Shown here piece by piece: positions 9,848 through 19,506 of a stretch of DNA of 64,000 nt. How positions within the stretch are numbered: the first letter of the stretch is position 1; each line of letters opens with the position of its first letter. This DNA comes from Lysinibacillus sp. B2A1. Lineage in GTDB: Bacteria > Bacillota > Bacilli > Bacillales_A > Planococcaceae. A program made the position numbers and the translations under genes. The stretch is from the NCBI GenBank assembly GCA_002973635.1, contig CP027224.1, positions 1,188,501 to 1,252,500 on the forward strand, given 5' to 3'. The notes under the pieces were generated by a model. The model was not told the DNA's origin. It worked only from the letters and a program-made list of their open reading frames with translations, and did not search any database.

Positions 9848-10822
9848 ATGAAACTCGCAACAACGCTTACCATTTTAGCTCTTGCCTTTATAGTAACAGT
9901 TATTCTGGCACCAATTAGTATTCCTCTTCTTCGTCGACTTAAATTCGGTCAAAGTATTCGTGAAGAAGGACCAAAATCACATATGAAAAAAGCAGGTACT
10001 CCAACGATGGGGGGCATTATTTTTTTAATTGCTATTATCCTCACTACAGTTGGTGTAGGAAGCTTTTTAGATTTAATTACAACACAAACTGTCGTACTGT
10101 TGTTAGTATTAGCTGGGTTTGGCTTAATCGGATTTCTAGATGACGGCTTAAAGGTTATTTTTAAACGAAACCTTGGTTTAACATCGCTACAAAAGCTGAT
10201 TGGTCAAATCGTCATTGCAGTTCTGGCTTATTTCTTACTGCACGTAGGATCATTCGATACAACGCTTGCAATACCATTTACAGACATGACATTTGATTTA
10301 GGAATTTTCTATGTGGCTTTTTTAATTTTCTGGTTAGTAGGCTTCTCGAATGCAGTAAATTTAACAGACGGTCTGGATGGACTTGTGGCAGGTACAGCAT
10401 CTATTGCCTTTGCAGCATTTGGCGTAATTGCGCTTTTCCAAGATCAAGCTGATATTGCTTTATTTGCCTTTGCTGTAACTGGGGCATTATTAGGATTTCT
10501 GCTGTTTAATGCAAATCCTGCGAAGGTATTTATGGGAGATACAGGGTCATTAGCATTAGGCGGAGCTTTAGCAATGGTATCTGTATTAATAAAAGAAGAA
10601 TTCTTATTGTTATTAGTGGGATTAGTGTTTGTAATTGAAACATTATCTGTTATTTTACAGGTAGGTAGTTTTAAGCTTCGTAAAAAACGTATTTTTAAAA
10701 TGAGTCCTATCCACCATCATTTTGAATTATCGGGTTGGTCAGAGTGGAAAGTTGTCCTTGTCTTTTGGTCAACCGCATTAGCAGTAGCATTGATTGCAGT
10801 TTTATCGGAGGCGTTCTTATGA
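9848..10822 (+). CDS. mraY: Phospho-N-acetylmuramoyl-pentapeptide transferase MraY
   Basis: Integral membrane enzyme transferring phospho-MurNAc-pentapeptide from UDP to undecaprenyl phosphate, forming lipid I. Its 324 aa carry about ten membrane helices. Catalytic motifs are visible: GFLDDGLK, the NLTDGLDGL segment near residue 172, and SPIHHHFE near 290. AAGGAG 7 nt upstream supports ATG 9848. The 3' end overlaps the murD start (ATGA), so the two are translationally coupled. Confidence 0.96.
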   Translation: MKLATTLTILALAFIVTVILAPISIPLLRRLKFGQSIREEGPKSHMKKAGTPTMGGIIFLIAIILTTVGVGSFLDLITTQTVVLLLVLAGFGLIGFLDDGLKVIFKRNLGLTSLQKLIGQIVIAVLAYFLLHVGSFDTTLAIPFTDMTFDLGIFYVAFLIFWLVGFSNAVNLTDGLDGLVAGTASIAFAAFGVIALFQDQADIALFAFAVTGALLGFLLFNANPAKVFMGDTGSLALGGALAMVSVLIKEEFLLLLVGLVFVIETLSVILQVGSFKLRKKRIFKMSPIHHHFELSGWSEWKVVLVFWSTALAVALIAVLSEAFL

Positions 10823-12171
10823 GAAACTATACAGATCTACAACATAAAAAGGTACTTGTTTTAGGCCTAGCAAAAAGTGGGGTGGCAGCAGCCGAAATTT
10901 TACATGAACTAGGCGCCTTTGTGACGGTCAATGATTCAAAGCCATTTGATGAAAGTCCTGATGCACAGGGTCTATTGCAAAAGGGAATAACAGTTATTTG
11001 TGGTCGTCATCCAGAGGATTTACTGGATGAAGGCTTTGAATTAGTTGTAAAAAATCCAGGTATTCCTTACAGTAATAAAATTGTAGCGGATGCCATTAGC
11101 CGAGAAATACCTGTTTGGACAGAAATTGAGTTGGCCTATTTGATAAGCGAAGCACCGTTTATTGGTATCACTGGTTCAAATGGAAAAACAACAACGACAA
11201 CTTTAATTTTTGACATGCTGAATAATGGTGGTAAGAAGCCACTGATTGCTGGGAATATTGGAACAGTTGCATGTGGTGTTGCAAGAGAAGCTCAGAAAGA
11301 TAATATCATTGTAACAGAACTATCCTCATTCCAATTGATGGGCACAAAAACATTCAAACCTAAAATTGCTATTCTAACAAATCTATATGATGCGCATCTT
11401 GATTATCATGGAACATTTGATAATTATGCAGAGGCAAAATTCGGTGTTACTCGTAATCAAGATGAGAATGATTATTTTATTTATAATGCAGATCAGCCAA
11501 TTGTTGTTGGTTATGCTGCAAAATCTAAAGGAAATAAGGTTCCGTTTAGTTCAAAGGGACGTACAGCTGATGGAATTAGTGCAGACGACACAACGATTTA
11601 CTGGCAAGGGGAACCATATATGGATCGAGCTATTATTGCTTTGCCAGGTAAACATAACTTAGAAAATATTTTAGCAGCTGTAGCAGCATGTATTTTAGTT
11701 GGTTGTGATAAAGCTAAAATGGAGGAGATTCTTGCGACTTTTGGTGGCGTTCGTCATCGTACACAGTTTGTACGCGAATGGAATGGAAGGAAAATTTACA
11801 ATGATTCCAAAGCAACAAACTGCTTAGCTACAAAAAGCGCCTTAGATGCATTTCAAGCACCTGTTATTCTTCTAGCAGGAGGCTTAGATCGAGGTCATTC
11901 GTTTGAGGAATTACGTCCATGCATGGGGCATGTCAAGGGTGTAGTGGCGTTTGGAGAAACAGGCTTACGCTTTGTAGAATTTGCGAAGTCTTGTGGTGTT
12001 CAGCAAGCAATTATTGCACAAAATGTTGAGGATGCTGTACATTATGCAGCACCGATGTCAGCTGAGGGTGATGTTATTCTATTGTCTCCTGCATGTGCAA
12101 GCTGGGATCAATATGACAGTTTCGAAATTCGAGGAGATGTTTTTATTGAAGCTGTAATGAAGCTGTCATAA
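10819..12171 (+). CDS. murD: UDP-N-acetylmuramoyl-L-alanine:D-glutamate ligase MurD
   Basis: Cytoplasmic ATP-dependent ligase adding D-Glu to UDP-MurNAc-L-Ala. Domain order: N-terminal Rossmann-like UDP-binding domain with GLAKSG at 16-21, central ATPase domain with P-loop GSNGKTT at 119-125, C-terminal ligase domain. The 450-aa length matches the family. The start is ATG 10819, overlapping the mraY stop and preceded by GGAG; the open frame extends further upstream inside mraY, but that extension is not credible. Confidence 0.96.
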   Translation: MRNYTDLQHKKVLVLGLAKSGVAAAEILHELGAFVTVNDSKPFDESPDAQGLLQKGITVICGRHPEDLLDEGFELVVKNPGIPYSNKIVADAISREIPVWTEIELAYLISEAPFIGITGSNGKTTTTTLIFDMLNNGGKKPLIAGNIGTVACGVAREAQKDNIIVTELSSFQLMGTKTFKPKIAILTNLYDAHLDYHGTFDNYAEAKFGVTRNQDENDYFIYNADQPIVVGYAAKSKGNKVPFSSKGRTADGISADDTTIYWQGEPYMDRAIIALPGKHNLENILAAVAACILVGCDKAKMEEILATFGGVRHRTQFVREWNGRKIYNDSKATNCLATKSALDAFQAPVILLAGGLDRGHSFEELRPCMGHVKGVVAFGETGLRFVEFAKSCGVQQAIIAQNVEDAVHYAAPMSAEGDVILLSPACASWDQYDSFEIRGDVFIEAVMKLS

Positions 12172-12208
12172 GTCTGTAACTATTTTAGAATATACTTGAC
12201 TTGGAAGG

Positions 12209-13288
12209 ATGGCATTACTGAGAGGAAAAGAAAGCTATTTGTTGCTCGTCACAACATTGATGCTATCAATAATCGGCATTATTTTCGTCTATTCTGCAGG
12301 TACCTATTGGAGTGCCGTTCATTATAGTGGAAAAATGCCGTTTTATATGAAGCAAAGTATGTATTTTGCTGTTGCCATTGTCGTATTTTTAATCACCATT
12401 CGATTAAATATTTTGAGAGAGCAATCCTTTTGGAAAATGGCCTATATTTTTTCGTTAATTTTACTGGTCCTTGTACTTATTCCAGGTATTGGACTAGTAC
12501 GAAATGGCTCGCAAAGCTGGATTGGTGTAGGTCCATTAACCATTCAGCCAGCAGAGCTAACGAAAATTACAGTCATAGTGTACTTGAGTCATATATTAGC
12601 GCAGCATAAAACAGGTACACCGATTATTAATTGGCGTCATGGATTCGTTTTAGTATTACCAGTGATCCTCATTATGTTGCAGCCTGATTTTGGCTCGGTA
12701 TTTATATTAGTGGTCTCAGTCTTTTTATTGTTTTTTGTAGCAGGGTATCCATTAAAACTTTATGGGATGTTTATGGTAGTAGGAGTTGCAGGATTAGTAG
12801 GGTTGATTGCAACAGCACCATATCGATTAAAGCGCATTAAAGCATTTCTTGATCCATGGGCGGACCCCTTGGTGAGTGGATTTCAAGCTGTACAATCATT
12901 AATGGCAATTGGACCCGCCGGCATTTTTGGTCATGGTTTTGGACAAAGTAGACAGAAGTTTTTATATTTACCTGAGCCTCAAAATGATTTTATTTATGCG
13001 ATTATTTTAGAAGAGGTTGGATTGCTTGGGGGTCTAGTTATTTTAGCATTATTTGTACTAGCGATTTATGCTGGTTATAAATTTGCAGTGCAAGCTAAAA
13101 CGAGAGCATCCTATTACGCCATTATAGGACTTGTTACAATGCTGACCGTGCAAGCATTTCTAAATATATCTGTAGTGATTGGTTTAGTACCTGTAACAGG
13201 GGTCACACTGCCTTTTATTAGTTACGGCGGAACATCTTTAGTAACAATGTGGTTAATAATAGGTATTATTTATCAATTAGCGAAATAA
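12209..13288 (+). CDS. spoVE: SEDS-family lipid II polymerase SpoVE (FtsW/RodA family)
   Basis: 359-aa polytopic membrane protein, about ten helices, of the shape, elongation, division and sporulation family that polymerises lipid II with a partner class B PBP. Family motifs include NGSQSWIGVG, the SGFQAVQSL segment and PEPQNDFIYA, followed by PFISYGGTSL near the end. It resembles B. subtilis SpoVE (366 aa), and spoVE occupies this place after murD there. In species without a separate FtsW the same protein could serve division, so spoVE or ftsW are both possible names. murG and murB, normally next, are absent. Confidence 0.85.
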   Translation: MALLRGKESYLLLVTTLMLSIIGIIFVYSAGTYWSAVHYSGKMPFYMKQSMYFAVAIVVFLITIRLNILREQSFWKMAYIFSLILLVLVLIPGIGLVRNGSQSWIGVGPLTIQPAELTKITVIVYLSHILAQHKTGTPIINWRHGFVLVLPVILIMLQPDFGSVFILVVSVFLLFFVAGYPLKLYGMFMVVGVAGLVGLIATAPYRLKRIKAFLDPWADPLVSGFQAVQSLMAIGPAGIFGHGFGQSRQKFLYLPEPQNDFIYAIILEEVGLLGGLVILALFVLAIYAGYKFAVQAKTRASYYAIIGLVTMLTVQAFLNISVVIGLVPVTGVTLPFISYGGTSLVTMWLIIGIIYQLAK

Positions 13289-13308
13289 ATATAAAGGAGG
13301 AGTACTTT

Positions 13309-14142
13309 TTGGAGAAAGTAATTGACATAGAAGATCGCATACCTACGCTAAAAAAGCGACGAAAAAAGCGTACAAATCGGAAATTTATAGTGCTAATATT
13401 ACTTTTCTTTATCGTGTTAGCAGTACTCCTTTATTTTCAATCTCCTTACAGTAAAATCAACAAAATTACAGTCAACGGTGCTCGCTTAGCAGATGAACAT
13501 TATTATTTACAGGCCAGTACTCTGGCTCCTGGAAAGTCGATGTGGGGTTTTAAGGTAAATGATATTGAGAAGTTAATACTCAAGGATAAATGGGTAAAAG
13601 AAGCACATGTTAAACGTAACTGGCTGCGTGATGTAACAATAGAAATAAAAGAATGGAAAAAAGTTGCATACCTGGCTGGTGACGGTACCTATTATCCTTT
13701 ACTCGAAAATGGCAAACGATTTGAACAAGCTGGTGATGAGGTGCCAATTGATGCTCCTGTTTTTATTGGTATAACTGGTGAAAAAACAATCAACAAGCTT
13801 GTTGAGCAATTAGCACAATTAAAGCCAGAAGTATTAGCCTTAATTTCTCAAGTCAATACAAACCGTAATGAAACAAACCCTAATGCAGTCAGACTCTATA
13901 TGAATGACGGTTATGAAGTACGTGCTGTTATTCAAACTTTAGCTGATAAGTTAAATTATTACCCCTCAATTGTGGCACAAATTAGTAATTTAGAAAAGGG
14001 TGTTATTGATTTAGAGGTAGGCTCATATTATCGTCCTTACAATGATGAATACAACAAAATAAGCATTGATGTAAGTGAAAATGAAGATGAAGAAACGGGC
14101 AACCAGGAAGTGAATAATGATGAGCAACAAACGAATGAATAG
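13309..14142 (+). CDS. divIB: Cell division protein DivIB (FtsQ homologue)
   Basis: 277-aa bitopic divisome protein. A basic cytoplasmic tail (1-25), one membrane helix (about 26-44), a POTRA domain starting at SPYSKINKITVNG, a beta domain, and an acidic C-terminal tail. It forms a complex with FtsL and DivIC. The start is TTG 13309, 8 nt after a perfect AAAGGAGG; the open frame upstream of it overlaps spoVE and is not translated on this evidence. The 3' end overlaps ylxW by 26 nt. Confidence 0.92.
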   Translation: MEKVIDIEDRIPTLKKRRKKRTNRKFIVLILLFFIVLAVLLYFQSPYSKINKITVNGARLADEHYYLQASTLAPGKSMWGFKVNDIEKLILKDKWVKEAHVKRNWLRDVTIEIKEWKKVAYLAGDGTYYPLLENGKRFEQAGDEVPIDAPVFIGITGEKTINKLVEQLAQLKPEVLALISQVNTNRNETNPNAVRLYMNDGYEVRAVIQTLADKLNYYPSIVAQISNLEKGVIDLEVGSYYRPYNDEYNKISIDVSENEDEETGNQEVNNDEQQTNE

Positions 14143-14848
14143 CAAAGGGAGTTTTTTGTCAAGGAAGCAATTTGAATTGCTTATTGTTTGTATAACAATG
14201 GGATTCATTATTGGCTATTCATACAATCAGGCAAAAGATAACCGGAATGCAGGTTCGATTGATTCAGAGCTTTTTGAGCAAGAGGATTCATACCGTGAGG
14301 AGTTAATAACTCAGCAGGAACGGAATAAAGTACTAGCAGAAGAAGCAAATACGCTGCAAGAAAAAATTCGCAAGTATGAGAAATCATTTGTTGCAGATGA
14401 AAAGGCTAACAAAAAGCTTGTTGAAGAAGCAGAGGATTTACGATTATTATTAGGCGATTTACAAGCAGAAGGAAAAGGAATTCGTATAACGTTGCAAGAT
14501 GGTGATTATGATCCTAAATCTGCAAATCCTAATGACTATATTGTACATGAAAGCCATGTGTTTAAATTGCTCAATGAGCTAAAAATTTCTGGTGCACAGG
14601 CAATTGCCATCAATGGCCAACGAGTTCTAGCGAATTCCTATATACGTTGTAATGGACCTGTGATTACGATTGACGGCAAGCAACATCCTGCGCCATTTAT
14701 TATTGAGGCTGTAGGTGATTCTCCTGCATTGGCATCCTCATTAAATTTAAATGGTGGTGTAGTGGATCAGCTATTAAATGACAATATTGTTGTGTCATTA
14801 GAAGAAAATCAAAAATTAAGTATGCCAAAAGTAAAAGTTGAGAGTTAA
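14117..14848 (+). CDS. ylxW: DUF881 protein, YlxW-like
   Basis: 243-aa protein with one N-terminal membrane segment (about 18-34), a coiled coil (about 50-105) and a C-terminal DUF881 domain. The domain shows the family's LQAEGKGIRITLQDGD and AIAINGQRV segments. In B. subtilis two paralogues, ylxW and ylxX, sit between divIB and sbp, as here. The function is not established; an extracytoplasmic role near the divisome is inferred from topology and position. ATG 14117 and ATG 14120 are both possible starts, inside the divIB 3' end. Confidence 0.82.
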   Translation: MMSNKRMNSKGSFLSRKQFELLIVCITMGFIIGYSYNQAKDNRNAGSIDSELFEQEDSYREELITQQERNKVLAEEANTLQEKIRKYEKSFVADEKANKKLVEEAEDLRLLLGDLQAEGKGIRITLQDGDYDPKSANPNDYIVHESHVFKLLNELKISGAQAIAINGQRVLANSYIRCNGPVITIDGKQHPAPFIIEAVGDSPALASSLNLNGGVVDQLLNDNIVVSLEENQKLSMPKVKVES

Positions 14849-14960
14849 TTTTAAATTTCAACATTAGCCTCCAGAGTTTTTTCAGATTTTACATGCATTT
14901 GCATTATTCAAAATCTAAGGCGTTATTTTGGGGGTTACGATACGTCTAGGAGGGGCTATT

Positions 14961-15680
14961 TTGAAAAAAAATATGTACACCCGAATAACGATCGTGCTAT
15001 TTATTATCGGTTTGATGATAGCGGTACAGTACAATACTATACAACAACCAGCTGAGCGAGATACACGAGATATTTGGGCCATAAGAGAGGAATTAGCAGA
15101 AGAAAAGCAAAGACATTCCACATTATTAGCAGAAATTCGCTCACTCAATGAAGTAGTGGGTCGCTATGAGCAATCTGAAAAAGCAAGTTTACAGGCAGCT
15201 TTAAATGAGACATTGAATCGTTTAAAGCTTCAAGCAGGCTTAACGGAAGTTACAGGTCCAGGAGTTGTCTTGCGTGTAGAGCCAGCTCAAGAGTTAGTGG
15301 AAATGGGATATGCCATCCAAGAAATTTCACCTGATTTGCTGACTCAACTATTGAATGCATTGTTTAAAAACAATGCGGCTAGTGTTTCGATTGATGGAAA
15401 TCGTGTTGTACATACGACAGCAATTCGAGACATAAATGGAAAAACGACTGTGAATAGTGTAGCACTGACATCGCCTCCTTTTGAAATTTACGTTGGGACA
15501 AGCAATTTTAAGGAAGCTCAAAAAATGTACAATTCGTTACAAGCTTCAACATTTATTGATTCCTTTTATTTAGATAATTTTAATTTAATAATTGAAGAGC
15601 CGACTGAGCAATTAACAATCCCAGCATTTGATCAGCCATTGACAAATGATTATTTAACAGAGGTGAAAAAAGGAGATTAA
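14961..15680 (+). CDS. ylxX: DUF881 protein, YlxX-like
   Basis: Paralogue of the preceding gene, 239 aa: membrane segment about 8-24, coiled coil about 38-75, then a DUF881 domain with LTEVTGPGVVLRV and the ASVSIDGNRVVHTTAI segment. The start is TTG 14961, 5 nt after AGGAGGGG at 14948-14955; ATG 14973 is a weaker alternative. It is separated from ylxW by 112 nt. The product probably projects outside the cell. Function unknown; the pair may be a duplication conserved across Bacillaceae. Confidence 0.82.
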   Translation: MKKNMYTRITIVLFIIGLMIAVQYNTIQQPAERDTRDIWAIREELAEEKQRHSTLLAEIRSLNEVVGRYEQSEKASLQAALNETLNRLKLQAGLTEVTGPGVVLRVEPAQELVEMGYAIQEISPDLLTQLLNALFKNNAASVSIDGNRVVHTTAIRDINGKTTVNSVALTSPPFEIYVGTSNFKEAQKMYNSLQASTFIDSFYLDNFNLIIEEPTEQLTIPAFDQPLTNDYLTEVKKGD

Positions 15681-15683
15681 AAT

Positions 15684-16055
15684 ATGTGGCTACCATTTTT
15701 AGGTTTGATATTTGGACTTGCCCTAGGCTTGTTAACGAATATACAAATTCCCTCTATCTATGAAAATTATCTGTCAATAGCAGTTTTAGCAGCTTTAGAT
15801 ACATTATTTGGCGGAATTCGTGCTCAATTGCAGCAAGTATACGATGATAAAGTTTTTGTGTCAGGCTTCTTTTTTAATATAATTCTTGCAGCAGGTTTAG
15901 CCTTTTTAGGAGTGTATTTAGGGATAGATTTGTATTTAGCTGCCATTTTCGCTTTCGGAGTACGTTTGTTCCAAAATATAGCAATTATTAGGCGTATTTT
16001 ACTAACTAGGCTAGATGAAAAACGTCACAAAAAGAAGAAAACTTCCATAGAATGA
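15684..16055 (+). CDS. sbp: Small basic protein Sbp (DUF1290)
   Basis: 123-aa membrane protein with about four hydrophobic helices and a strongly basic C-terminus (KRHKKKK). The segments NYLSIAVLAALDTLFGG and FVSGFFFNIILA are highly conserved in the Sbp/DUF1290 family, and the gene lies between ylxX and ftsA as in B. subtilis. The function is unknown. Four nt separate it from the ylxX stop, so it is cotranscribed. Confidence 0.88.
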   Translation: MWLPFLGLIFGLALGLLTNIQIPSIYENYLSIAVLAALDTLFGGIRAQLQQVYDDKVFVSGFFFNIILAAGLAFLGVYLGIDLYLAAIFAFGVRLFQNIAIIRRILLTRLDEKRHKKKKTSIE

Positions 16056-16081
16056 GAGAAAAATTGAGCAAAATACTCGAT

Positions 16082-16110
16082 TTGCTTAGACATTACGCCA
16101 AATTTACAAT
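16082..16110 (+). promoter_or_regulatory. Candidate SigA promoter of ftsAZ
   Basis: TTGCTT at 16082-16087 and TACAAT at 16105-16110 are separated by 17 nt, in the 95-nt gap before ftsA. A separate promoter for ftsAZ is usual in Bacillus. Confidence 0.5.
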
Positions 16111-16150
16111 AGAATGAAAATAAGAGCATTTTTCAAGGAGGTGCAGCGAA

Positions 16151-17434
16151 TTGAATCAGCAAGATTTATATATTTCCCTTGATATAGGATCATCCTCTAT
16201 CAAGGTATTAATAGGTGAAATGAGTGACGGTCAATTACATGTAATTGGCGTCGGAAATGTAAAATCGAATGGCGTTCGGAAAGGTGCGATTGTTGATATT
16301 GATGCAACAGTTCAATCGATTCGAAAAGCAATTGAACAAGCAGAACGAATGACTGGTTATCAAATTAATGAAGTCGTTCTGGGTGTTCCAGCTAACCAGA
16401 CGATGTTACAGCTAGTTAAAGGTGTTGTCGCTGTAAATAGTGAAAATAGAGAAATTACAGACGATGATTTAGACAGAGTAGTGGAATCTGCACAAGTCAT
16501 GTCAATACCTCCTGAACGTGAATTAGTGAACATTATTCCAAGACAATTTATTGTGGATAACTTAGATGAGATTAAAGATCCACGTGGTATGATTGGAATT
16601 CGTCTAGAAATGGATGCAACGATGATTACAACTTCCAAAACACTTTTACACAATGTCTTACGTTGTGTAGAGCGAGCAGGATTAAGTATACGAGAAATAT
16701 ATTTGCAACCGCTAGCAGCAGGCTTTTTTGCACTAACAGAGGATGAGAAAAACCAAGGGACAGCCTTTATTGACCTGGGTGGAGGCTCAACTACTATTAC
16801 AGTGTTTGAAGAGGGATTGTTAACACATACAGGTGTTATTCCAGTTGGTGGTGATCATATTACGAAAGATATTTCAATCGTTTTAAAAACACCAACGGAA
16901 CAAGCTGAACAAATTAAACATCAATTTGGACATGCCTTTTATGATGACGCATCAGATGATGAAATCTTTGAAGTACCAATTGTTGGAACAGATTCAACTG
17001 ATCAGTACAGTCAGCGCTATATATCAGAAATAATTGGTGCACGCCTGGAAGAACTTTTTGAGTTAGTGATTGACGAGTTAGCACGTCTAGGTGTCCGTGA
17101 TTTACCTGGCGGTGTTGTTTTAACGGGTGGTGTTGCAAAGCTTGAAGGTATTGCTCAACTGGCACGTCAAATACTGCAAACTCGTGTTAGAATATATACA
17201 CCCGATTATATTGGCGTTAGGGAGCCTTCATTTACGACGGCAGTTGGACTTATTCGTTACGCCTATTTAGAAGATGATTTTTACGGAAAAGGTACGAATA
17301 CGCAGCCTATTGAATATGCGGTTGTAGGGTCACCATCAGCCACACCTAAGAAGCAAGAATATGCTTCACCTTCAGAATCAAAAGGAAGCGTAATCGGTAG
17401 AGCAAAAAAATTATTTGATAAGTTTTTTGATTAA
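16151..17434 (+). CDS. ftsA: Cell division protein FtsA
   Basis: 427-aa actin-like ATPase tethering FtsZ filaments to the membrane. Phosphate-1 motif DIGSSSIKVLIG lies at residues 10-21 and the phosphate-2 motif FIDLGGGSTT near 210. The family's 1C domain lies between them. The C-terminus ends in an amphipathic membrane-targeting helix (GRAKKLFDKFFD). The start is TTG 16151, 6 nt after AAGGAGGTG. It is followed by ftsZ after 53 nt. Confidence 0.97.
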   Translation: MNQQDLYISLDIGSSSIKVLIGEMSDGQLHVIGVGNVKSNGVRKGAIVDIDATVQSIRKAIEQAERMTGYQINEVVLGVPANQTMLQLVKGVVAVNSENREITDDDLDRVVESAQVMSIPPERELVNIIPRQFIVDNLDEIKDPRGMIGIRLEMDATMITTSKTLLHNVLRCVERAGLSIREIYLQPLAAGFFALTEDEKNQGTAFIDLGGGSTTITVFEEGLLTHTGVIPVGGDHITKDISIVLKTPTEQAEQIKHQFGHAFYDDASDDEIFEVPIVGTDSTDQYSQRYISEIIGARLEELFELVIDELARLGVRDLPGGVVLTGGVAKLEGIAQLARQILQTRVRIYTPDYIGVREPSFTTAVGLIRYAYLEDDFYGKGTNTQPIEYAVVGSPSATPKKQEYASPSESKGSVIGRAKKLFDKFFD

Positions 17435-17487
17435 CTAGAATGCGTAATGAATGATACAGAGTCGAGTTACCGTGGGAGGAAAAAGAA

Positions 17488-18651
17488 ATGTTAGAATTTG
17501 ATACAAGTGTTGATCAACTTGCAGTAATAAAAGTTATTGGTGTTGGTGGCGGCGGTAACAACGCTGTCAATCGAATGATAGAACATGGTGTACAAGGTGT
17601 AGACTTTATCGCAGTAAACACTGATGCACAGGCACTAAATTTATCAAAATCAGAAGTGAAGCTACAAATTGGAGCAAAACTTACTCGTGGATTAGGTGCA
17701 GGAGCAAATCCTGAGGTAGGAAAAAAAGCTGCCGAAGAGAGCCGTGAACAATTAGAAGAGGTTCTACGTGGAGCAGATATGGTATTTGTTACAGCTGGAA
17801 TGGGTGGAGGAACTGGTACTGGTGCAGCGCCAGTCATTGCACAGATTGCTCGCGATTTAGGTGCACTTACTGTTGGTGTTGTTACGCGACCATTTACGTT
17901 TGAAGGTCGTAAGCGTCAAACTCAAGCTATCGGTGGTATTGGTGGCATGAAGGAAGCTGTGGATACTTTAATCGTTATTCCGAACGACAAACTACTACAA
18001 ATTGTCGATAAATCTACGCCGATGTTAGAGGCCTTCCGTGAGGCTGATAATGTTTTACGACAAGGTGTACAAGGTATTTCAGATTTAATTGCTACACCAG
18101 GTCTTATTAACTTAGACTTTGCAGATGTAAAAACAATTATGTCTAACAAAGGTTCTGCGTTAATGGGGATTGGTATTGCAACAGGTGAAAACCGTGCTGC
18201 AGAAGCAGCCAAGAAAGCCATTTCAAGTCCTTTACTTGAATCTTCAATTGATGGCGCTAAAGGTGTCCTTATGAATATTACTGGCGGCTCGAACTTAAGC
18301 CTATTCGAAGTCCAAGAAGCGGCAGATATTGTAGCTTCAGCATCAGATGAAGAGGTAAATATGATTTTTGGTTCTGTTATTAATGAAAATCTAAAAGATG
18401 AAATTATTGTAACTGTGATTGCGACTGGCTTCACAGAAGAAGCATTACAACAACAGCGCAACACTACAAGACCTTCGATAAATACAAATAGACAAGCTGT
18501 ACAACAACAGCAAGCGCAAGCACCTATTCGTGAACAACGTCAAGAAATGCATGTTCAGCAAGAGCAGCCTCGTCAAAATCAACAACAATATGGCCAAGAT
18601 GATATGCTTGAGGTACCTGCGTTTTTACGAAATCGTAAAAATCGTGGATAG
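17488..18651 (+). CDS. ftsZ: Cell division protein FtsZ
   Basis: 387-aa tubulin-like GTPase forming the Z ring. The GTP-binding G-box is GGGTGTG at residues 106-112; the N-terminal [15 protein letters not shown] segment and the T7-loop region are present. A Gln-rich linker (about 318-370) leads to the C-terminal peptide [11 protein letters not shown], which binds FtsA, SepF and other partners, then a basic tail. GGGAGG precedes ATG 17488. Downstream lies a gene-free kilobase with repeats before spoIIGA; the bpr protease genes found here in B. subtilis are absent. Confidence 0.98.
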   Translation: MLEFDTSVDQLAVIKVIGVGGGGNNAVNRMIEHGVQGVDFIAVNTDAQALNLSKSEVKLQIGAKLTRGLGAGANPEVGKKAAEESREQLEEVLRGADMVFVTAGMGGGTGTGAAPVIAQIARDLGALTVGVVTRPFTFEGRKRQTQAIGGIGGMKEAVDTLIVIPNDKLLQIVDKSTPMLEAFREADNVLRQGVQGISDLIATPGLINLDFADVKTIMSNKGSALMGIGIATGENRAAEAAKKAISSPLLESSIDGAKGVLMNITGGSNLSLFEVQEAADIVASASDEEVNMIFGSVINENLKDEIIVTVIATGFTEEALQQQRNTTRPSINTNRQAVQQQQAQAPIREQRQEMHVQQEQPRQNQQQYGQDDMLEVPAFLRNRKNRG

Positions 18652-18666
18652 TATCTTATTTCTAAA

Positions 18667-18700
18667 AAGCTCGTATTTTACTTATGTAGAATACGAGCTT
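18667..18700 (+). repeat. First copy of duplicated hairpin after ftsZ
   Basis: An 11-bp stem (18667-18677 with 18690-18700) encloses a 12-nt loop TTACTTATGTAG. The same stem and loop recur at 19469-19506. This copy lacks a T-tract, so it is a poor terminator by itself. Confidence 0.8.
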
Positions 18701-18764
18701 CATAGTGTTGAAAAACTAAATGGTCAAGGGACTCTTTGTGAATACTACTAAGTCAAATGAAGGT

Positions 18765-18983
18765 GATTTCCGTTCCAGGCTACTCGCTTTGTCGCTGACG
18801 CTTCGCTTTCGCGCAGAGCAAGGCTTCCTGTGGGCGAGCGACGAGCCGCTTCCTGCGCTGGAGGAACGAAGGCTAAGTGCGTCACGTCCTGTGACTACGC
18901 CTTCGTGACCAACATCGTGTTGGCCTCAGTTTCTCGTCTGTCTCGCTATCCCACGGGAGTCGAGTAGCCTTGCACTCCAATCA
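18765..18983 (+). repeat. Left inverted copy of a structured intergenic repeat, with an inserted hairpin module
   Basis: Begins GATTTCCGTTCC and ends CACTCCAATCA, the mirror of the copy at 19264-19389. An inner stem pairs 18778-18786 (GGCTACTCG) with 18961-18969. This copy is about 93 nt longer than its partner because it holds a module at about 18867-18923: CGAAGG/CCTTCG stem, GTCAC-gtcct-GTGAC hairpin and a CCAACA-tcg-TGTTGG hairpin. The same module occurs in the repeats after sigG and actP. Confidence 0.8.
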
Positions 18984-19263
18984 GCAATAGTGTAGAACTT
19001 TAAATATTTTTTTCCCAAAAAGTAAAGTAAAAGCATGTTACTCACCATCATTAAATGGATAAAATATTGGTACAATTCTACAGCTGTTAACCTACATTTT
19101 ATGTATAAAACTACTTTGTAACTTTACATAAAGTACTCCTCTGCTTTCGTATAGAAAATTGTTATCAAAGCTCCATTTTTGCATAATATAGTATGGCTAA
19201 GACTTCAAATTTATCACTATACATTTGTGTGAAATGCCAAAAGAAAATACTATGAGCAATGGT

Positions 19264-19389
19264 TGATTGGAGTGTAGACTGAGTGACTCCTCGGGGATTC
19301 AGCGTCACAGATGAGACCCTGGAGCGAGCAACACGAGTGAAGCGGCTCATCGGACGCCCCCAGGAAAGCACTCAGTCGGAACGGAAATC
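19264..19389 (-). repeat. Right inverted copy of the structured repeat
   Basis: Starts TGATTGGAGTG and ends GGAACGGAAATC, the reverse complements of the ends of the left copy. Its inner stem pairs 19277-19285 (GACTGAGTG) with 19369-19377. The stem sequence differs completely from that of the left copy while pairing is kept. It lacks the inserted module. Confidence 0.8.
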
Positions 19390-19468
19390 AACCTCTCGTT
19401 TTGAAAAAGGGCTATACTTTTTAATTTGTCACCTTGATTTCATTGACATAATAGTATTTCAACAACAT

Positions 19469-19506
19469 AAAGCTCGTATTTTTTACTTATGTAGAATACG
19501 AGCTTT
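19469..19506 (+). terminator. Second hairpin copy with T-tract, likely ftsZ terminator
   Basis: A 12-bp stem (19469-19480 with 19495-19506) has loop TTTTACTTATGTAG and a following TTTTT. It repeats the hairpin that directly follows ftsZ. With its T-tract it is the likely functional terminator, now about 820 nt downstream of the ftsZ stop. Confidence 0.7.

Larger units (their letters stand above)
18701..19468. other. Gene-free stretch between ftsZ and spoIIGA
   Basis: The 991 nt between ftsZ and spoIIGA hold no credible gene. They contain two inverted copies of a repeat (18765-18983 and 19264-19389) flanking about 280 nt of unique AT-rich sequence, all bracketed by the duplicated hairpin. Two open frames inside the repeat copies (18720-18908 and 19283-19522) translate hairpin sequence and lack ribosome sites. 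Confidence 0.7.

Noticed and set aside
10735..10818. N-terminal extension of murD inside mraY
   Set aside because: It is the out-of-frame shadow of the mraY 3' end. ATG 10819 gives the usual length and an ATGA overlap.
14884..14916. Hairpin AGATTTT/AAAATCT between ylxW and ylxX as a terminator
   Set aside because: The stem is short and AT-rich, the loop is long, and no T-tract follows.
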